From positions 3,091,303 to 3,155,302 of the forward strand of contig NZ_KK073768.1 of the NCBI RefSeq assembly GCF_000582685.1: a stretch of DNA of 64,000 nucleotides. Direction: 5' to 3'. This DNA is from [Scytonema hofmanni] UTEX 2349 (GTDB lineage Bacteria; Cyanobacteriota; Cyanobacteriia; Cyanobacteriales; Nostocaceae). A model generated the notes under the pieces. The model saw nothing but the letters and a program-made list of their open reading frames with translations. It ran no database searches and was not told the origin of the DNA. Shown piece by piece: positions 1 to 9,093 of the stretch (positions within the stretch are counted from its first letter, which is position 1; the number at the start of each line of letters is the position of its first letter). The translations under genes were made by a program, and so were the position numbers.

Positions 1-1060
1 GGTGATCTGGCTCACTTGTATCTAAAAAGATGGTGGCAATCTGCTCTGGAAATAGAAATAAACCAACGGCAATGAGGCTAGTTGTTGCTATACCAATGGC
101 AATTGTGGCAAATCCTGCCATCTTTGCAGCAGAGGGGTCATTCTCACCCATCCTTTGTCCAACTTGCGTCATGGCAGCGTAAGAGATTGCTATCGGCACA
201 ATCAATGATAATTCTATACTTTGCACGACAATTTCATTTGCAGCTAATAGGGTTGTTCCCATATAGCCACTTAATAAGGCAATCAAGGTAAACAAGAATA
301 ATGTAGAGGCATATTCTAATCCAAGGGGCCAGCCATTTTGCCAAAGTTCGCCAAACACATCTTTATTGAACTGTAGAGAAGCAAATAGTTTGTATTCTTT
401 AAACGCAGGATGGAAGGCAAGTACGGCAGCAGCAGCAAGAAAATTTACCCAGAAGACAAATGTACCAGCCCAACCAATTCCCGCTAATCCTAAAGCTGGT
501 AAGCCTAAATTCCCGAATATTAAAACGTAGTTAGCAATAATATTGATAGGAATCCTAGTCAGGGCGATCGCACTAATTAATTGGGGACGATTGAGGGCTG
601 TGGCAATCTCCTTGAGGACTAAGAAACCTACCGCTGCTGGAAAACTCCAAACAATGGCTTTTAAATAAGTGCTAGTTAGGGCTACTGTGTCTTTTTGTTG
701 ACCCAATAGGAGCAAAATTGAGTCTAGATGCCAAGTGAGCAACATCATGGGTAAAGATAGCATCACCACCAGCCAGAATCCTTGAGCAAAAAGTTGGCGA
801 ATGCGATCTGTGTCTCCAGCACCAAAGGCTTCAGCGGCTAGGGGAGTGGCTCCTTCTAAAACCCCCATACACAAGAAAACTAGAGTTTGGAAAGCGATCG
901 CACCCAGAGCACCAGCCGCAAGGGATTCAATGCCTAAGAATCCCATCATGACGGTATTGATAAAACCCACGGATGCTTCTGCTAGTTGAATGCCCCCCAA
1001 AGGCACTGCTAATTGCAAAGTGGCACGGATTTCTGAGAGGAATGTTGATGGCGATCGCAT
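1..1060 (-). CDS. MATE family multidrug/cation exporter, C-terminus cut off by the window edge
   Basis: Reading from an ATG at 1060 (start MRSPSTFLSEIRATLQLAVP) the frame stays open to base 1, so about 353 residues are visible and the C-terminal part is missing. The protein is a chain of hydrophobic helices with the MATE-like early segments GGIQLAEASVGFINTVMMG and GALGAIAFQTLVFLCMGVLE, and mid-protein FGNLGLPALGLAGIGWAG. MATE proteins are inner-membrane antiporters that expel cationic compounds using Na+ or H+ gradients (family knowledge); the substrate cannot be read from sequence. The nearest gene upstream is the transglutaminase-like gene on the same strand, with a repeat-bearing gap between them. 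Confidence 0.85.
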   Translation of the reverse strand, partial: MRSPSTFLSEIRATLQLAVPLGGIQLAEASVGFINTVMMGFLGIESLAAGALGAIAFQTLVFLCMGVLEGATPLAAEAFGAGDTDRIRQLFAQGFWLVVMLSLPMMLLTWHLDSILLLLGQQKDTVALTSTYLKAIVWSFPAAVGFLVLKEIATALNRPQLISAIALTRIPINIIANYVLIFGNLGLPALGLAGIGWAGTFVFWVNFLAAAAVLAFHPAFKEYKLFASLQFNKDVFGELWQNGWPLGLEYASTLFLFTLIALLSGYMGTTLLAANEIVVQSIELSLIVPIAISYAAMTQVGQRMGENDPSAAKMAGFATIAIGIATTSLIAVGLFLFPEQIATIFLDTSEPDH

Positions 1061-1173
1061 TAAGTAAACTGCTCCTGGGTTATAGGAGTCAAGTAAATGA
1101 TTTATCCTCTAAGTGTATCAAATTAATCTTTACACTCAAACAGCTATATGTAGAGAGTCTCTTGGGTTGGTTG

Positions 1174-1260
1174 TTACAGCAGATTGCGTTTTTATTGAAT
1201 ACACGTAGAGACGTTCCGCCGGAACGTCTCTACAGGGTTTTAGGTTTTATGCTTAATTAA
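1174..1260. mobile_element. MITE-like repeat, family B (copy lacking its right end)
   Basis: The segment starts TTACAGCAGATTGCG and carries a near-perfect palindrome at 1205-1233 (arms GTAGAGACGTTCC and GGAACGTCTCTAC). The same start, palindromic core and following GGGTTTT recur at 55596-55705 and, inverted, at 45199-45306, where both termini are present. The right terminal repeat is not recognisable here. No coding capacity. Confidence 0.6.
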
Positions 1261-1284
1261 AAAGTTATAAATCACTCTAACTAA

Positions 1285-3597
1285 TCAACTTTTATTAGCC
1301 TTTTTCATTTCTTGCCATCTTTGTCGCAATTGCTTCAAATTCGGCGCATGACCGCCATAACGCCAGCTATTATATGATTGGCAAATTTCATCTATTACCT
1401 CAGCCGTTGCTTCTGAATGATGCTGGTATGATACGCTGGCATACTCTAAAGGCGTTTGTGCTGGGTGCTTGCTAAAACCTTTTTCAGCTAAAGTTTGCAG
1501 CATTTGTTGATAAAGGCTTTCCATTGGTGGCAATTTTCTCAAAGTACGCCCCTTCAACCATTTTCGCCACTGTACCCAACCCAACCAACCCAAAAAAGCC
1601 GTTGCAGTTGCCAAAATTAAGCCTGTCAATACACCTAGCCAACCTTGATAAAATAAAGCAAAAAATAGAGCGATCGCTCTACCTATCCAACTAAATATTG
1701 TCCCAAATACATTATTTAATAAACTTGTCACCGGCGAGGGCAACCAGCCTGCAACCCAATTCCAAAATTGACGTAACACGCTAAAAGTCTCAGTCTCTTC
1801 TATTGAAGGTGGAATCAGCGGATGATTGGGAATTGGATCAAAGGTAAACCAACCATGTTTGGGGAAATACACCTCCGTCATTGCATAAGCATCGGTGTTG
1901 CGAACAATGTACATCCCCGTGAATGGGTTAAACTCTCCAGAACTAAATCCTGCCACCAACCGCGCTGGAATGCCAATAGAACGCAGCATCACTGTCAAAA
2001 CTGTGGAAAAATGGTCTGGATAGCCTCCTTTTTGCTTAAACAAAAAGGTTTCTACCAAGTCCTCTTTCTCACCTAAGTAAGGCAATCCTAAGGGATTTTC
2101 GGGAATAAAATAATTTTGCTTGAGATATTGAGCTAAATAAAGTGCCTTTTCGTAAGCTGAATCAAGGGATTTTTCTGACTTTCCGACTCGTTCCCGATTG
2201 TAATTAGTTAAAATTTGTTCGGTGCGTTGCCGGACTTTTTCGGCAATTTCTGGGGGAATTTGCAGATAGTAATTTTTAATATTTTGGGGATAGTTAGTTG
2301 AAGCGTTTCCTAAAGAAGTGCGATCGCGGTAAGGGACATCGGAAATTATCGTATAAGTCAGGTCTTCTGATAATCCCACAGGCGATCGCAAAGAACCTTC
2401 TTTATCAACAGCGATCATCGGTGTGGGAAAGTATACTTCCTTGGGATAACTCATCGCCGGAATCAAGTTAGGTAAATCCGACACCACAGTGTATGTTTGG
2501 ACTATTTCTTTAGTTGGCGTATTTATTGCTGGGGGGTTGAGATAAATTTGGTAAGACCAAGGCGATCGCTTAACGGTAAGAACTTGTTCATTGCGGGAAA
2601 TCTCCCATCCCTTACCGGTGTAGCGATCGAATGCCAAAACTCGCCAAAAACCTTCGACTTGCGATCGCACCCGCATTACCACTTTGGGTTTCATTTCTCC
2701 CCGCAGGTTTTGGTTAATCTGGCTATTAAAACCGTAATAATACGTATTATCCAATCCCCCCGGTTTACCGTTTTTATTTTCGTCGGGTCCGTTGCTATTA
2801 TTACCTTGATTATTGGCATTACCTTGGCGCACATAACCGGGATTGATGATACTCCGTCCTGTAAAACCGCCTTTAACTTCGATAGGGGAACTTACGGGGA
2901 AAGTCCGCAGTTGATAGCCAGGAAAACGCGGCATCACAGCAAAAATTACCAATCCTAGTCCGACAATTAAAGTAAAAAGTAAAAAGTAAAAAGGTAAAAC
3001 AGAAGATAATTTTCTGGAGTTTATTTTTACCCTTTTACCTTTTTCGTTTTTTAAGCCGAGGCGAGAACGGTAATCTATAACTAGAGTTGGCAGAGCGATC
3101 GCTAAAAATAACATCAACATTGGCGCAAACTCAAAAGTTTGACTTAGCGTCGCTGCCACACCCAGCAAAATCAGCCCAATCACAATTGAATACCCTAAGT
3201 CCTTGCGGCGAGGCATATCAAAACTGTGAAGGACTTGTAATTGAATTAGTAACTCAGCTAAACCCAGCCGTGTATCATTCAATTCGCCTAGCAATCGCCC
3301 TAAGAAAGCACCGAGCGCTACTAACATTCCAATGGCGATACAAAACTTAACTGATACATTAGCATCTCGACGACGGTAATAACTCCAAATCGCACCCACC
3401 ACGCTTAGAGGAATTGCCCAAAAACTAAATCCCGTTTGAGCTGCAATATCCGTCGCCAAAATTCCCACAATTACCAAAGCTAGCACCAGCACCCGTAAGG
3501 TAATTGAATCTTCCACTTCGATTAAAGGTGAAGAGCGCAAATGCCGCCAATAACGATTAACAGGTAAACGCCAACTTATCCTGGACAAATTAAACAT
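1285..3597 (-). CDS. TgpA/DUF3488-type transglutaminase-fold membrane protein, catalytic residues replaced
   Basis: A 770-residue protein counted from the ATG at 3597 (start MFNLSRISWRLPVNR); an in-frame start at 3651 would add 18 residues but they look like upstream sequence. The N-terminal 240 residues hold about six membrane helices, then comes a long soluble part with a transglutaminase core (about 430-600), one more membrane helix near 650-680 and a C-terminal DUF4129-like tail (KLPPMESLYQQML). Bacterial TgpA-like proteins are anchored in the inner membrane. Here the usual GYCEHF cysteine position reads GYPDHF (Pro527) and the usual DAHAW histidine reads DAYAM (Tyr571), while FDPIP keeps its Asp, so enzyme activity looks lost. 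Role unknown; a structural or binding role is my inference. Confidence 0.85.
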   Translation of the reverse strand: MFNLSRISWRLPVNRYWRHLRSSPLIEVEDSITLRVLVLALVIVGILATDIAAQTGFSFWAIPLSVVGAIWSYYRRRDANVSVKFCIAIGMLVALGAFLGRLLGELNDTRLGLAELLIQLQVLHSFDMPRRKDLGYSIVIGLILLGVAATLSQTFEFAPMLMLFLAIALPTLVIDYRSRLGLKNEKGKRVKINSRKLSSVLPFYFLLFTLIVGLGLVIFAVMPRFPGYQLRTFPVSSPIEVKGGFTGRSIINPGYVRQGNANNQGNNSNGPDENKNGKPGGLDNTYYYGFNSQINQNLRGEMKPKVVMRVRSQVEGFWRVLAFDRYTGKGWEISRNEQVLTVKRSPWSYQIYLNPPAINTPTKEIVQTYTVVSDLPNLIPAMSYPKEVYFPTPMIAVDKEGSLRSPVGLSEDLTYTIISDVPYRDRTSLGNASTNYPQNIKNYYLQIPPEIAEKVRQRTEQILTNYNRERVGKSEKSLDSAYEKALYLAQYLKQNYFIPENPLGLPYLGEKEDLVETFLFKQKGGYPDHFSTVLTVMLRSIGIPARLVAGFSSGEFNPFTGMYIVRNTDAYAMTEVYFPKHGWFTFDPIPNHPLIPPSIEETETFSVLRQFWNWVAGWLPSPVTSLLNNVFGTIFSWIGRAIALFFALFYQGWLGVLTGLILATATAFLGWLGWVQWRKWLKGRTLRKLPPMESLYQQMLQTLAEKGFSKHPAQTPLEYASVSYQHHSEATAEVIDEICQSYNSWRYGGHAPNLKQLRQRWQEMKKANKS

Positions 3598-3940
3598 TGT
3601 GATTGCAAAGCAGCTAAGGGTGTACAAGCAGGTGCGATGATGGAGACGCAACGAACACTACTGCGAGAAAGCACCGAACTTATACCATTTGACCGTAAGA
3701 ACCTCAAACTAGCCTGGGTTGGCAGGCTTCGTTATAGCCCTATGCTTCCAGCCTAAGGGCGATATTCCGCGCATCCTTACAGAGAATTGATATTACCTCG
3801 GAGCGTGTCTTCTTCATAGCCGCTTCCCGCAGACGCCCTAACCACCGCTTTTTTTAAAAAAGGATGAGCCTCAAAACCAGAATAATTATCTTATCAATCG
3901 GCGTTTATCAACAAGTGCTTGCTAGCAGTGGTAATATGGG
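3598..3940. other. Intergenic region between patU and the transglutaminase-like gene
   Basis: No credible ORF. It holds a fragment (about 3815-3835) resembling the interspersed Nostoc-type repeats with GCTTCCCGCAGACGCCC, and a run CTTTTTTTAAAAAAGG at about 3849-3864 that could form a weak hairpin. A promoter for the minus-strand gene starting at 3597 should lie here but no clear -10/-35 pair was assigned. Confidence 0.4.
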
Positions 3941-4921
3941 CTACATCATCGGCGGAATGACAAACAAAAGTGATTGTTGCTCTAATTCAGGGAACTCAAC
4001 CTCCAAAGTATAAGTCTGGTTAAGTGGCTGCCCGTATAACTCAACACTTAGGCAACCGGAAGTAGAAGACATCGCCTTTGCTTGAGTGCCATTTCCTTGG
4101 AGTGTCAAAATCCCCGCCGTGGGTAGATCCCCCATGACGCAGAGTTTTGTCACTCTACCGTGAGACTGATATTCTACTTTGAGGTTGATAGCGCCCACAC
4201 TAGTTAGCCATTGTCTTTCGACCACTGGATTGCTATTTGAAATTGGTAAAGTCAAATTTTCCAGTAATTGTTTAGCTGCTAGCAAAGATAAAGCCATCTG
4301 TTGGCGTTCTCCTAAATCGGAGTAATCGCTTTCTTGGATCGGCATTTTCTCTAGGGCATCCACAGAGCGATAGGGACTTCTGAGCACCATTCCGGCTAAG
4401 TCGTTGAGTGCTTGGGCATCGTTAGGAAACAAGCTCTCGACTACCTGAACTAATTTTGCCCCCAAAGGCAGAGAAGATATCAGCATAGCCTGACATTTTT
4501 CTAGCAATTGCTGAAAAACTTTTTCAGGTAAAGATACTGGTATATTCAATTTCGATTGCTGTGCCATCCACCCGTATGCTGGAACTAATGCAATCGAAGG
4601 ACTGTCTACGTAGTCGGGGTAATCTCTTAATTGGGATTCCCAAGGGAATAAAGGCGGGTGGCTTTGAATTTGGACTTGTAGCCGACGTTTAATGACGGCT
4701 TGGAAACGTTCTTGCACAGTAGGAATTTCTCCCAGTTGAAAGGTTTGGGGTATGCCTTCCGACTCAAAATCACCACTTGTGGAAGTGGTGGTTTCAAAGA
4801 GCGGATTTTCTACCCCGTCAATTTCCTCACACTCAGCCGAGGGATGCAAGCTTGGTTCGACATCTGATGACAAAAGCCAAGCGAGTAACTGGTGTTGTAA
4901 GGATTCTGAGTCACTATTCAT
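3941..4921 (-). CDS. patU: PatU, heterocyst pattern-formation protein (uninterrupted form)
   Basis: A 326-residue protein from the ATG at 4921 (MNSDSESLQHQLLAWLLSSD); a GTG at 4933 is an alternative start. The ATG lies inside the last codons of hetZ (overlap ATGAATAG, 8 bases), implying coupled translation. The protein has an acidic N-terminus, a central helical segment (about 90-220) and a beta-rich C-terminal part ending VIPPMM; there are no membrane helices or signal peptide. Identification rests on position directly after hetZ and overall likeness to PatU. In Anabaena PCC 7120 the equivalent is split into patU5 and patU3, which affect heterocyst frequency and spacing (established). Here it is one frame. 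Molecular function is not known. Confidence 0.75.
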   Translation of the reverse strand: MNSDSESLQHQLLAWLLSSDVEPSLHPSAECEEIDGVENPLFETTTSTSGDFESEGIPQTFQLGEIPTVQERFQAVIKRRLQVQIQSHPPLFPWESQLRDYPDYVDSPSIALVPAYGWMAQQSKLNIPVSLPEKVFQQLLEKCQAMLISSLPLGAKLVQVVESLFPNDAQALNDLAGMVLRSPYRSVDALEKMPIQESDYSDLGERQQMALSLLAAKQLLENLTLPISNSNPVVERQWLTSVGAINLKVEYQSHGRVTKLCVMGDLPTAGILTLQGNGTQAKAMSSTSGCLSVELYGQPLNQTYTLEVEFPELEQQSLLFVIPPMM

Positions 4922-6104
4922 GAGTAGATGCACCTGATCCGGATACTAACGAGTTACGAATTTCCCAAGCTTGCTCCAGAATTTTAAACCACCGTTTTTG
5001 CAGTTGTGCCATTGACAAACCTAAAGTTTTGGCGATTTTTTCATCGGGTTGTCCTTGTTGCTTCAACTCCAATAAAGACCGTTGTTTCTCCTCTAGCTGT
5101 GCGGTGTAAATTTCCCACTGTTGGGGAGTCAAGCCCAAATTAGTGGGCAAAGAAGCTTCTAGCCACTCGTGAACCAATTCCCAGCGATGCAACAAGGCAA
5201 AACGAATCAGATGATATTTAAAGCGTTGCTGCAAGTAATCGCGCTGGCGAGGAGTTAAACCTAAAATTGACTCAATTTCTTGGGCGGATAAATCTTGAAG
5301 GCGAAGGGCGAAGTAATCAGCGCAGTCAGTTTGTTGGCGTTGTTCGAGATAGTTCATTAACTCCGTAACCACAACAGAACGCAACGTGTCTTCTTCGGGT
5401 TCGGGTTCGGGTTGCATCGCCATCGCACTTCGCAATTGCTGCACGGCTGGATCTTCCCAAGAACCATCGCCATCATTAGCGCTACCTTCTGCGGCTTGTT
5501 CGATGTCTACAGAGCTTTCGGGGGGCTGTTGTTGAGAGAAAGTTTGCGCCCGCAAAATAATCAGCTGCTGCTGTCGTCCTGGTAGGGGAATCCGGCGCTT
5601 GCCATAGCGCTCGGTAAATGCCATGTACTCTGCTAATTCCAGAAGACTCTGGGGGCGATAGCTAGAGGTAAGTTGATTTTCGCGTCGGAAAGCATTTAAT
5701 GCCTCCAAATAAAAACTTTGTAAGAAATCTTCAATGATCGTCAGCCGCCCTTGATAGCTCAACTGCCTCTGAGGAGGATTAATGTAACGGTAGATAATCG
5801 CACTCAAAGTGCTATGTAATTCGACCCTACCCCGATTTGAACCTAACTGGTAGTATCTGAGACACTGTTGTAGCCTATGTTTGGCTAAGGTGAGCGCCGA
5901 GCTTTCCACTGCACCGGAAGCTTGGATACGTTTACTTTCATGGCAAATACGGTAAACTTCGGCGTTAATTCGTGTAGCCACGTCGTGGCAATTCTGCTCC
6001 GAAGCTTTGGTTAATTGGCTGAACTCCTTGAACAGGAGTTGAAATATCCCCTCCACTCCGATAGAATTTTCTCCCTGAATAGTTGCGGTTGCGGCTAAAT
6101 TCAT
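4914..6104 (-). CDS. hetZ: HetZ, heterocyst differentiation regulator
   Basis: A 396-residue soluble protein starting MNLAATATIQGENSIGVEGI, close to the roughly 400 residues of HetZ in Anabaena. The N-terminal two thirds are helical (for example QRQLSYQGRLTIIEDFLQ and YRPQSLLELAEYMAFTERYG), followed by an acidic linker near 200-240 and a C-terminal region with two sigma-like helix-turn-helix stretches (LSAQEIESILGLTPRQRDYL and DEKIAKTLGLSMAQLQKRW). HetZ is an early regulator of heterocyst differentiation that binds DNA and HetR (established). It is the first gene of a hetZ-patU unit. I looked at 6105-6300 for a HetR-type inverted repeat (GGGTCnnnnGACCC style) and did not see a full one. Confidence 0.85.
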   Translation of the reverse strand: MNLAATATIQGENSIGVEGIFQLLFKEFSQLTKASEQNCHDVATRINAEVYRICHESKRIQASGAVESSALTLAKHRLQQCLRYYQLGSNRGRVELHSTLSAIIYRYINPPQRQLSYQGRLTIIEDFLQSFYLEALNAFRRENQLTSSYRPQSLLELAEYMAFTERYGKRRIPLPGRQQQLIILRAQTFSQQQPPESSVDIEQAAEGSANDGDGSWEDPAVQQLRSAMAMQPEPEPEEDTLRSVVVTELMNYLEQRQQTDCADYFALRLQDLSAQEIESILGLTPRQRDYLQQRFKYHLIRFALLHRWELVHEWLEASLPTNLGLTPQQWEIYTAQLEEKQRSLLELKQQGQPDEKIAKTLGLSMAQLQKRWFKILEQAWEIRNSLVSGSGASTHE

Positions 6105-6308
6105 AGTCTCAGTTTAAAAAAACCCTAACATACTTGGTTACAACCTGTATGAACGTAGATATTGGCTTTTTGGGTTTTGCGTATAAGCTAAACGCAGGCA
6201 GATCCTGTGTTTATAATTTGCTTCTCATCTATTATTCCCAACTTATAGTGAGATTATTCACACGTAAATATTTTATAGCCATTACCCAAAAGTTATTTGC
6301 AGGTCGTT

Positions 6309-6782
6309 ATGGACTTAAAAAAACAAATTCAATTGCTGATTGACAATGCACCCAACGATGGTGTAACACCACAACTTGTCACAGCAATCGCCCCAGTTAT
6401 TAGCGCGATCGCTCAAAGGTTACGTCACCCCCAGTATTATATTCTCCAAAATTTGGAAAAAGACTGGATTTTAACTACATTGAGCAACCGTGCAAATCCA
6501 GGCTTGGAAAAGCGTGCGATCTACGCTTATCCTACCTTACAGGATGTTCCACTCAGCTTCAATGCTGGGCTTGACCCTCAAGTAATAGCTGCACCCATTC
6601 CGATTGCTGACATTTTGTTTCAACTTGTGGCATTAGAACCCGTAGATAGTATAGTTTTTTTTGATACTCCTGGCATGAGTACCAACGCTGTGGAAATTAA
6701 GCGAACTGAGTTACAGCACTTAATTCAAGAAAAGCTTCAACAAAAACATTCTCGCACTGTTATTCCACCTGATATTGCTTAA
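6309..6782 (+). CDS. Conserved-looking hypothetical protein
   Basis: A 157-residue soluble protein from the ATG at 6309 (MDLKKQIQLLIDNAPNDGVT); a TTG at 6297 in the same frame is less likely. It has no signal peptide or membrane helix. Visible features are an N-terminal amphipathic helical part, a hydrophobic segment around ADILFQLVALEPVDSIVFFD, and a polar C-terminal helix. It is divergent from hetZ, sharing a roughly 200-base promoter region. I do not recognise a family and infer a real gene from codon use, HIP1 content and the clean start. Confidence 0.65.
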   Translation: MDLKKQIQLLIDNAPNDGVTPQLVTAIAPVISAIAQRLRHPQYYILQNLEKDWILTTLSNRANPGLEKRAIYAYPTLQDVPLSFNAGLDPQVIAAPIPIADILFQLVALEPVDSIVFFDTPGMSTNAVEIKRTELQHLIQEKLQQKHSRTVIPPDIA

Positions 6783-6867
6783 AGTGGCTGGGTACGCTTG
6801 GACGCTTAGACTGAGGACTAAGCAAGTATTCCAAATCACTTCTTGCACAATCCCCAATCTCCAGTTT

Positions 6868-7839
6868 TTAATAGAGCCGACTCAGTACATAATCAGCCAT
6901 ATTAGTCAGGGCTTGCCGGCATTCTGAGGCTGGGAGAACCGCAAGATGTTCGATCGCACTTTTGGCATGTTTGGCTGCTAACTCGCGCGATCGCACTATA
7001 CCCTGACTATCTTCAATCAGCGCCAGCGCTTGTTCTAAATCACCAGCATGGGCAAACTCTCGTGAAATCAGCACTTCTAAGTATGGTTTTTCTTCCAAAG
7101 CAAATAAAACTGGTGCAGTCAGATTCCCACTGATGAGATCCGATCCGGCTGGTTTACCTAAGGTATCCGTCGAACTTGTGAAATCTAAAATATCATCCAC
7201 AATCTGAAACGCCAAACCAAGATTACTACCGTAGCCATACAAATTTTCGGCGGTTTCTTGGGAAACGTCGCTCAATAACCCAGCTGCTTTAGAACTGTTG
7301 GCAATTAACGATGCAGTTTTGTAATAGCTCTTTTTTAAGTAAGTTTCAATGGAGGTGTTAGTATCAAAGCGATTTAGTCCCTGCTGGATCTCTCCTGAAG
7401 CCAAATCCATAATCACCTCAGACAGCAGTTTCACTACCTCTAAGTTGTCTAGGTTAGCTAAATACCAGGAAGATTGGGCAAATAGAAAATCTCCGGCTAA
7501 TACAGCAATGCGGTTGCCAAACAAACTATGAACTGTGGGAACAGAACGCCGCATATCTGATTCATCCACCACGTCGTCATGCACTAAGCTTGCAGTGTGA
7601 ATCATTTCTGTAATTTCAGCTAGGCGTCGGTGTCGCGGCGTGATTTCTTGGTCTAGCATTGTTGAGCGCGATACTAATAGAACAATTGCCGGTCTTATGC
7701 GCTTGCCCCCAGCTCCAAATAAGTGCTCTGCCGCTGCATAGAGTATGGGGTGGCGATTTCCAACTAGCTGTTTCAGATTGTCTGCTAGTATTCGCAGGTC
7801 TGCTTCCACAGGGGAAAAAAAGGAGGTAGCTGGGGTCAT
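6868..7839 (-). CDS. sds: Solanesyl/polyprenyl diphosphate synthase
   Basis: A 323-residue trans-prenyltransferase, normal length for the family. The first aspartate-rich motif reads DDVVDESD, the second DDILDFTSS, and GGKRIRP and the GxxFQ-like GLAFQIVDDIL block are present. These enzymes add isopentenyl diphosphate units to an allylic primer; in cyanobacteria the long-chain product supplies the plastoquinone side chain (established for Sds homologues). The start ATG at 7839 is followed by MTPATSFFSPVEADLRIL. Chain length cannot be fixed by eye, so polyprenyl synthase is the safe name. Upstream lies a strong hairpin (7943-7980) and a gene-poor kilobase. Confidence 0.92.
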   Translation of the reverse strand: MTPATSFFSPVEADLRILADNLKQLVGNRHPILYAAAEHLFGAGGKRIRPAIVLLVSRSTMLDQEITPRHRRLAEITEMIHTASLVHDDVVDESDMRRSVPTVHSLFGNRIAVLAGDFLFAQSSWYLANLDNLEVVKLLSEVIMDLASGEIQQGLNRFDTNTSIETYLKKSYYKTASLIANSSKAAGLLSDVSQETAENLYGYGSNLGLAFQIVDDILDFTSSTDTLGKPAGSDLISGNLTAPVLFALEEKPYLEVLISREFAHAGDLEQALALIEDSQGIVRSRELAAKHAKSAIEHLAVLPASECRQALTNMADYVLSRLY

Positions 7840-7942
7840 GGATGGGCGGACTCTGGCTTAAGTTAAGAAAGTTTACATATCCTATACTCATTTTAAGATA
7901 AGCCTGTGCCGTCGCGAAGTTTTCGTCTAAAATCCTTCCGCA

Positions 7943-7980
7943 ATGCTTCCTCCTTGAGCTTGATCTCAAGGAGAAAGCAT
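7943..7980. promoter_or_regulatory. Stem-loop upstream of sds
   Basis: ATGCTT and CTCCTTGAG pair with CTCAAGGAG and AAGCAT across a 6-base loop, giving about 15 base pairs with one mismatch. It lies about 100 bases upstream of the sds start, on either strand. It has no T-tract, so an intrinsic terminator is not obvious; a 5'-leader structure is possible. Confidence 0.45.
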
Positions 7981-8898
7981 GATCAGCCTAATTTATTAGC
8001 CGTCAAAAATGGTATAATTGAATTAGCTATGATGACCTCTAAAGTTAGGTGAGGCTCAAGCGTGATGAAACGTTGACTTACATATACTTAAGTAAACTTA
8101 TTAAAAAGTTTTATTAAGCTTCAAAATAACCTCCATACGATAGATGTAACTATACAACTTAGTCAGAAATTTCTTTTTGCGAAGATAATCTGTAAGTAAG
8201 GTTCGCAACAACACCTGAAAGTATATCTTCTGCTAGATCCATTATTTATTTGTAACTTCAGACTAAATTCTTTCACCTTTTCTGTGACTGCCCTAGAAAT
8301 TTTTAAATTGAGTACTAAAGTTGGCTTAAAAGTCTAGACTATTGTGTTACGCTAAAATTAAGGGATTTAAAATTTTACGGATATTCACCCTAATAAAGAT
8401 AAATCATCAATAGGTGATTTTACTCAAAAATTTTGGTGAGTATAAATAACTTATCGTAGGTTGAATCAAAGAAATTATTCTTTTGATTTTTCCTGCGATG
8501 TCGAAGGCTAGACGGGAAGGCATTTGGTGAGGGCAGTTTTCGCCGCAACTGATTGTCTGTTCGGAGCTAAGGGTTGCCCTTATGGGAAACCCTTACACGA
8601 TTTCAGCATAGGTTGAGCATAAGTGTTGCTCGTGCCATGATGTGCGCTTTTTAAGAACGCAGACTGGGTAGACTGCTAATGCAGCAGTTGTAATTGCTAT
8701 ATAGCAATTACAACTGGTGTGATAGGTATTGTCTGTGAAAAAACTAATTTAATAATTAATTGGTTAACCGTAGAGAATAAAAACTCTATGAAAAATTTAC
8801 TATAGCAAACTACAGCCATCAAAGATTTACTTTGTTGGCTGGGGTTCTACTAATTTTATGCAATTTTATATTCCTTTGAGAAAGGTGCAGGTAGAAGA
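7981..8898. other. Gene-poor interval between sds and a small membrane protein
   Basis: About 920 bases without a credible ORF. The first half is AT-rich. From about 8460 to 8720 base composition becomes balanced and several short inverted repeats appear, including AAGGGTT/AACCCTT (about 8568-8594) and a perfect 32-base palindrome at 8685-8716. A non-coding RNA is possible but I could not match it to 6S RNA, tmRNA, SRP RNA or RNase P RNA by eye. Confidence 0.4.
8685..8716. repeat. Perfect 32-base palindrome
   Basis: Half-site CAGTTGTAATTGCTAT is followed immediately by its exact reverse complement. It could extrude as a 16-base-pair hairpin. It has no T-tract, so it is either a repeat-family member or part of a structured RNA. 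Confidence 0.8.
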
Positions 8899-9093
8899 AT
8901 GATTTACAGAAACATCCCTATGATGATTTTTATTTTAGCTGCGGGTTATTTATTCACCGTTTATTTATTATTAGCTTTGGCGAAGCGAACAGGACAAAAG
9001 CCTGTACCTAAAAGTATCACTTCAGCTTCTAGCGAGAAACATAAGCGGGAGATATCTCTAACTCCAAATGTGACCAAAGTAGTCAATAGTTAA
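8899..9093 (+). CDS. Small single-pass membrane protein, unknown
   Basis: A 64-residue frame with one clear membrane helix (MMIFILAAGYLFTVYLLLAL, residues 8-27) and a positively charged, Lys-rich tail, which predicts a cytoplasmic C-terminus. A purine-rich stretch GGTAGAAG precedes the ATG. It is convergent with murI, the two stops separated by an inverted heptamer-repeat block. No family recognised; reality inferred from the helix and clean start. Confidence 0.5.
   Translation: MIYRNIPMMIFILAAGYLFTVYLLLALAKRTGQKPVPKSITSASSEKHKREISLTPNVTKVVNS

Noticed and set aside
2497..2958. 153-residue plus-strand frame inside the transglutaminase-like gene
   Set aside because: Opposite-strand shadow of a clear gene, no recognisable motif.
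6105..6300. HetR binding site upstream of hetZ
   Set aside because: No full inverted repeat of the GGGTC...GACCC kind was found, only half-site-like GGGTT sequences.
6134..6343. 69-residue frame in the hetZ upstream region
   Set aside because: Overlaps the better frame at 6309 and reads through promoter DNA.
8460..8720. 6S RNA, SRP RNA, tmRNA or RNase P RNA in the sds-upstream gap
   Set aside because: None of the signature loops I know for these RNAs is present; kept only as an unnamed candidate.
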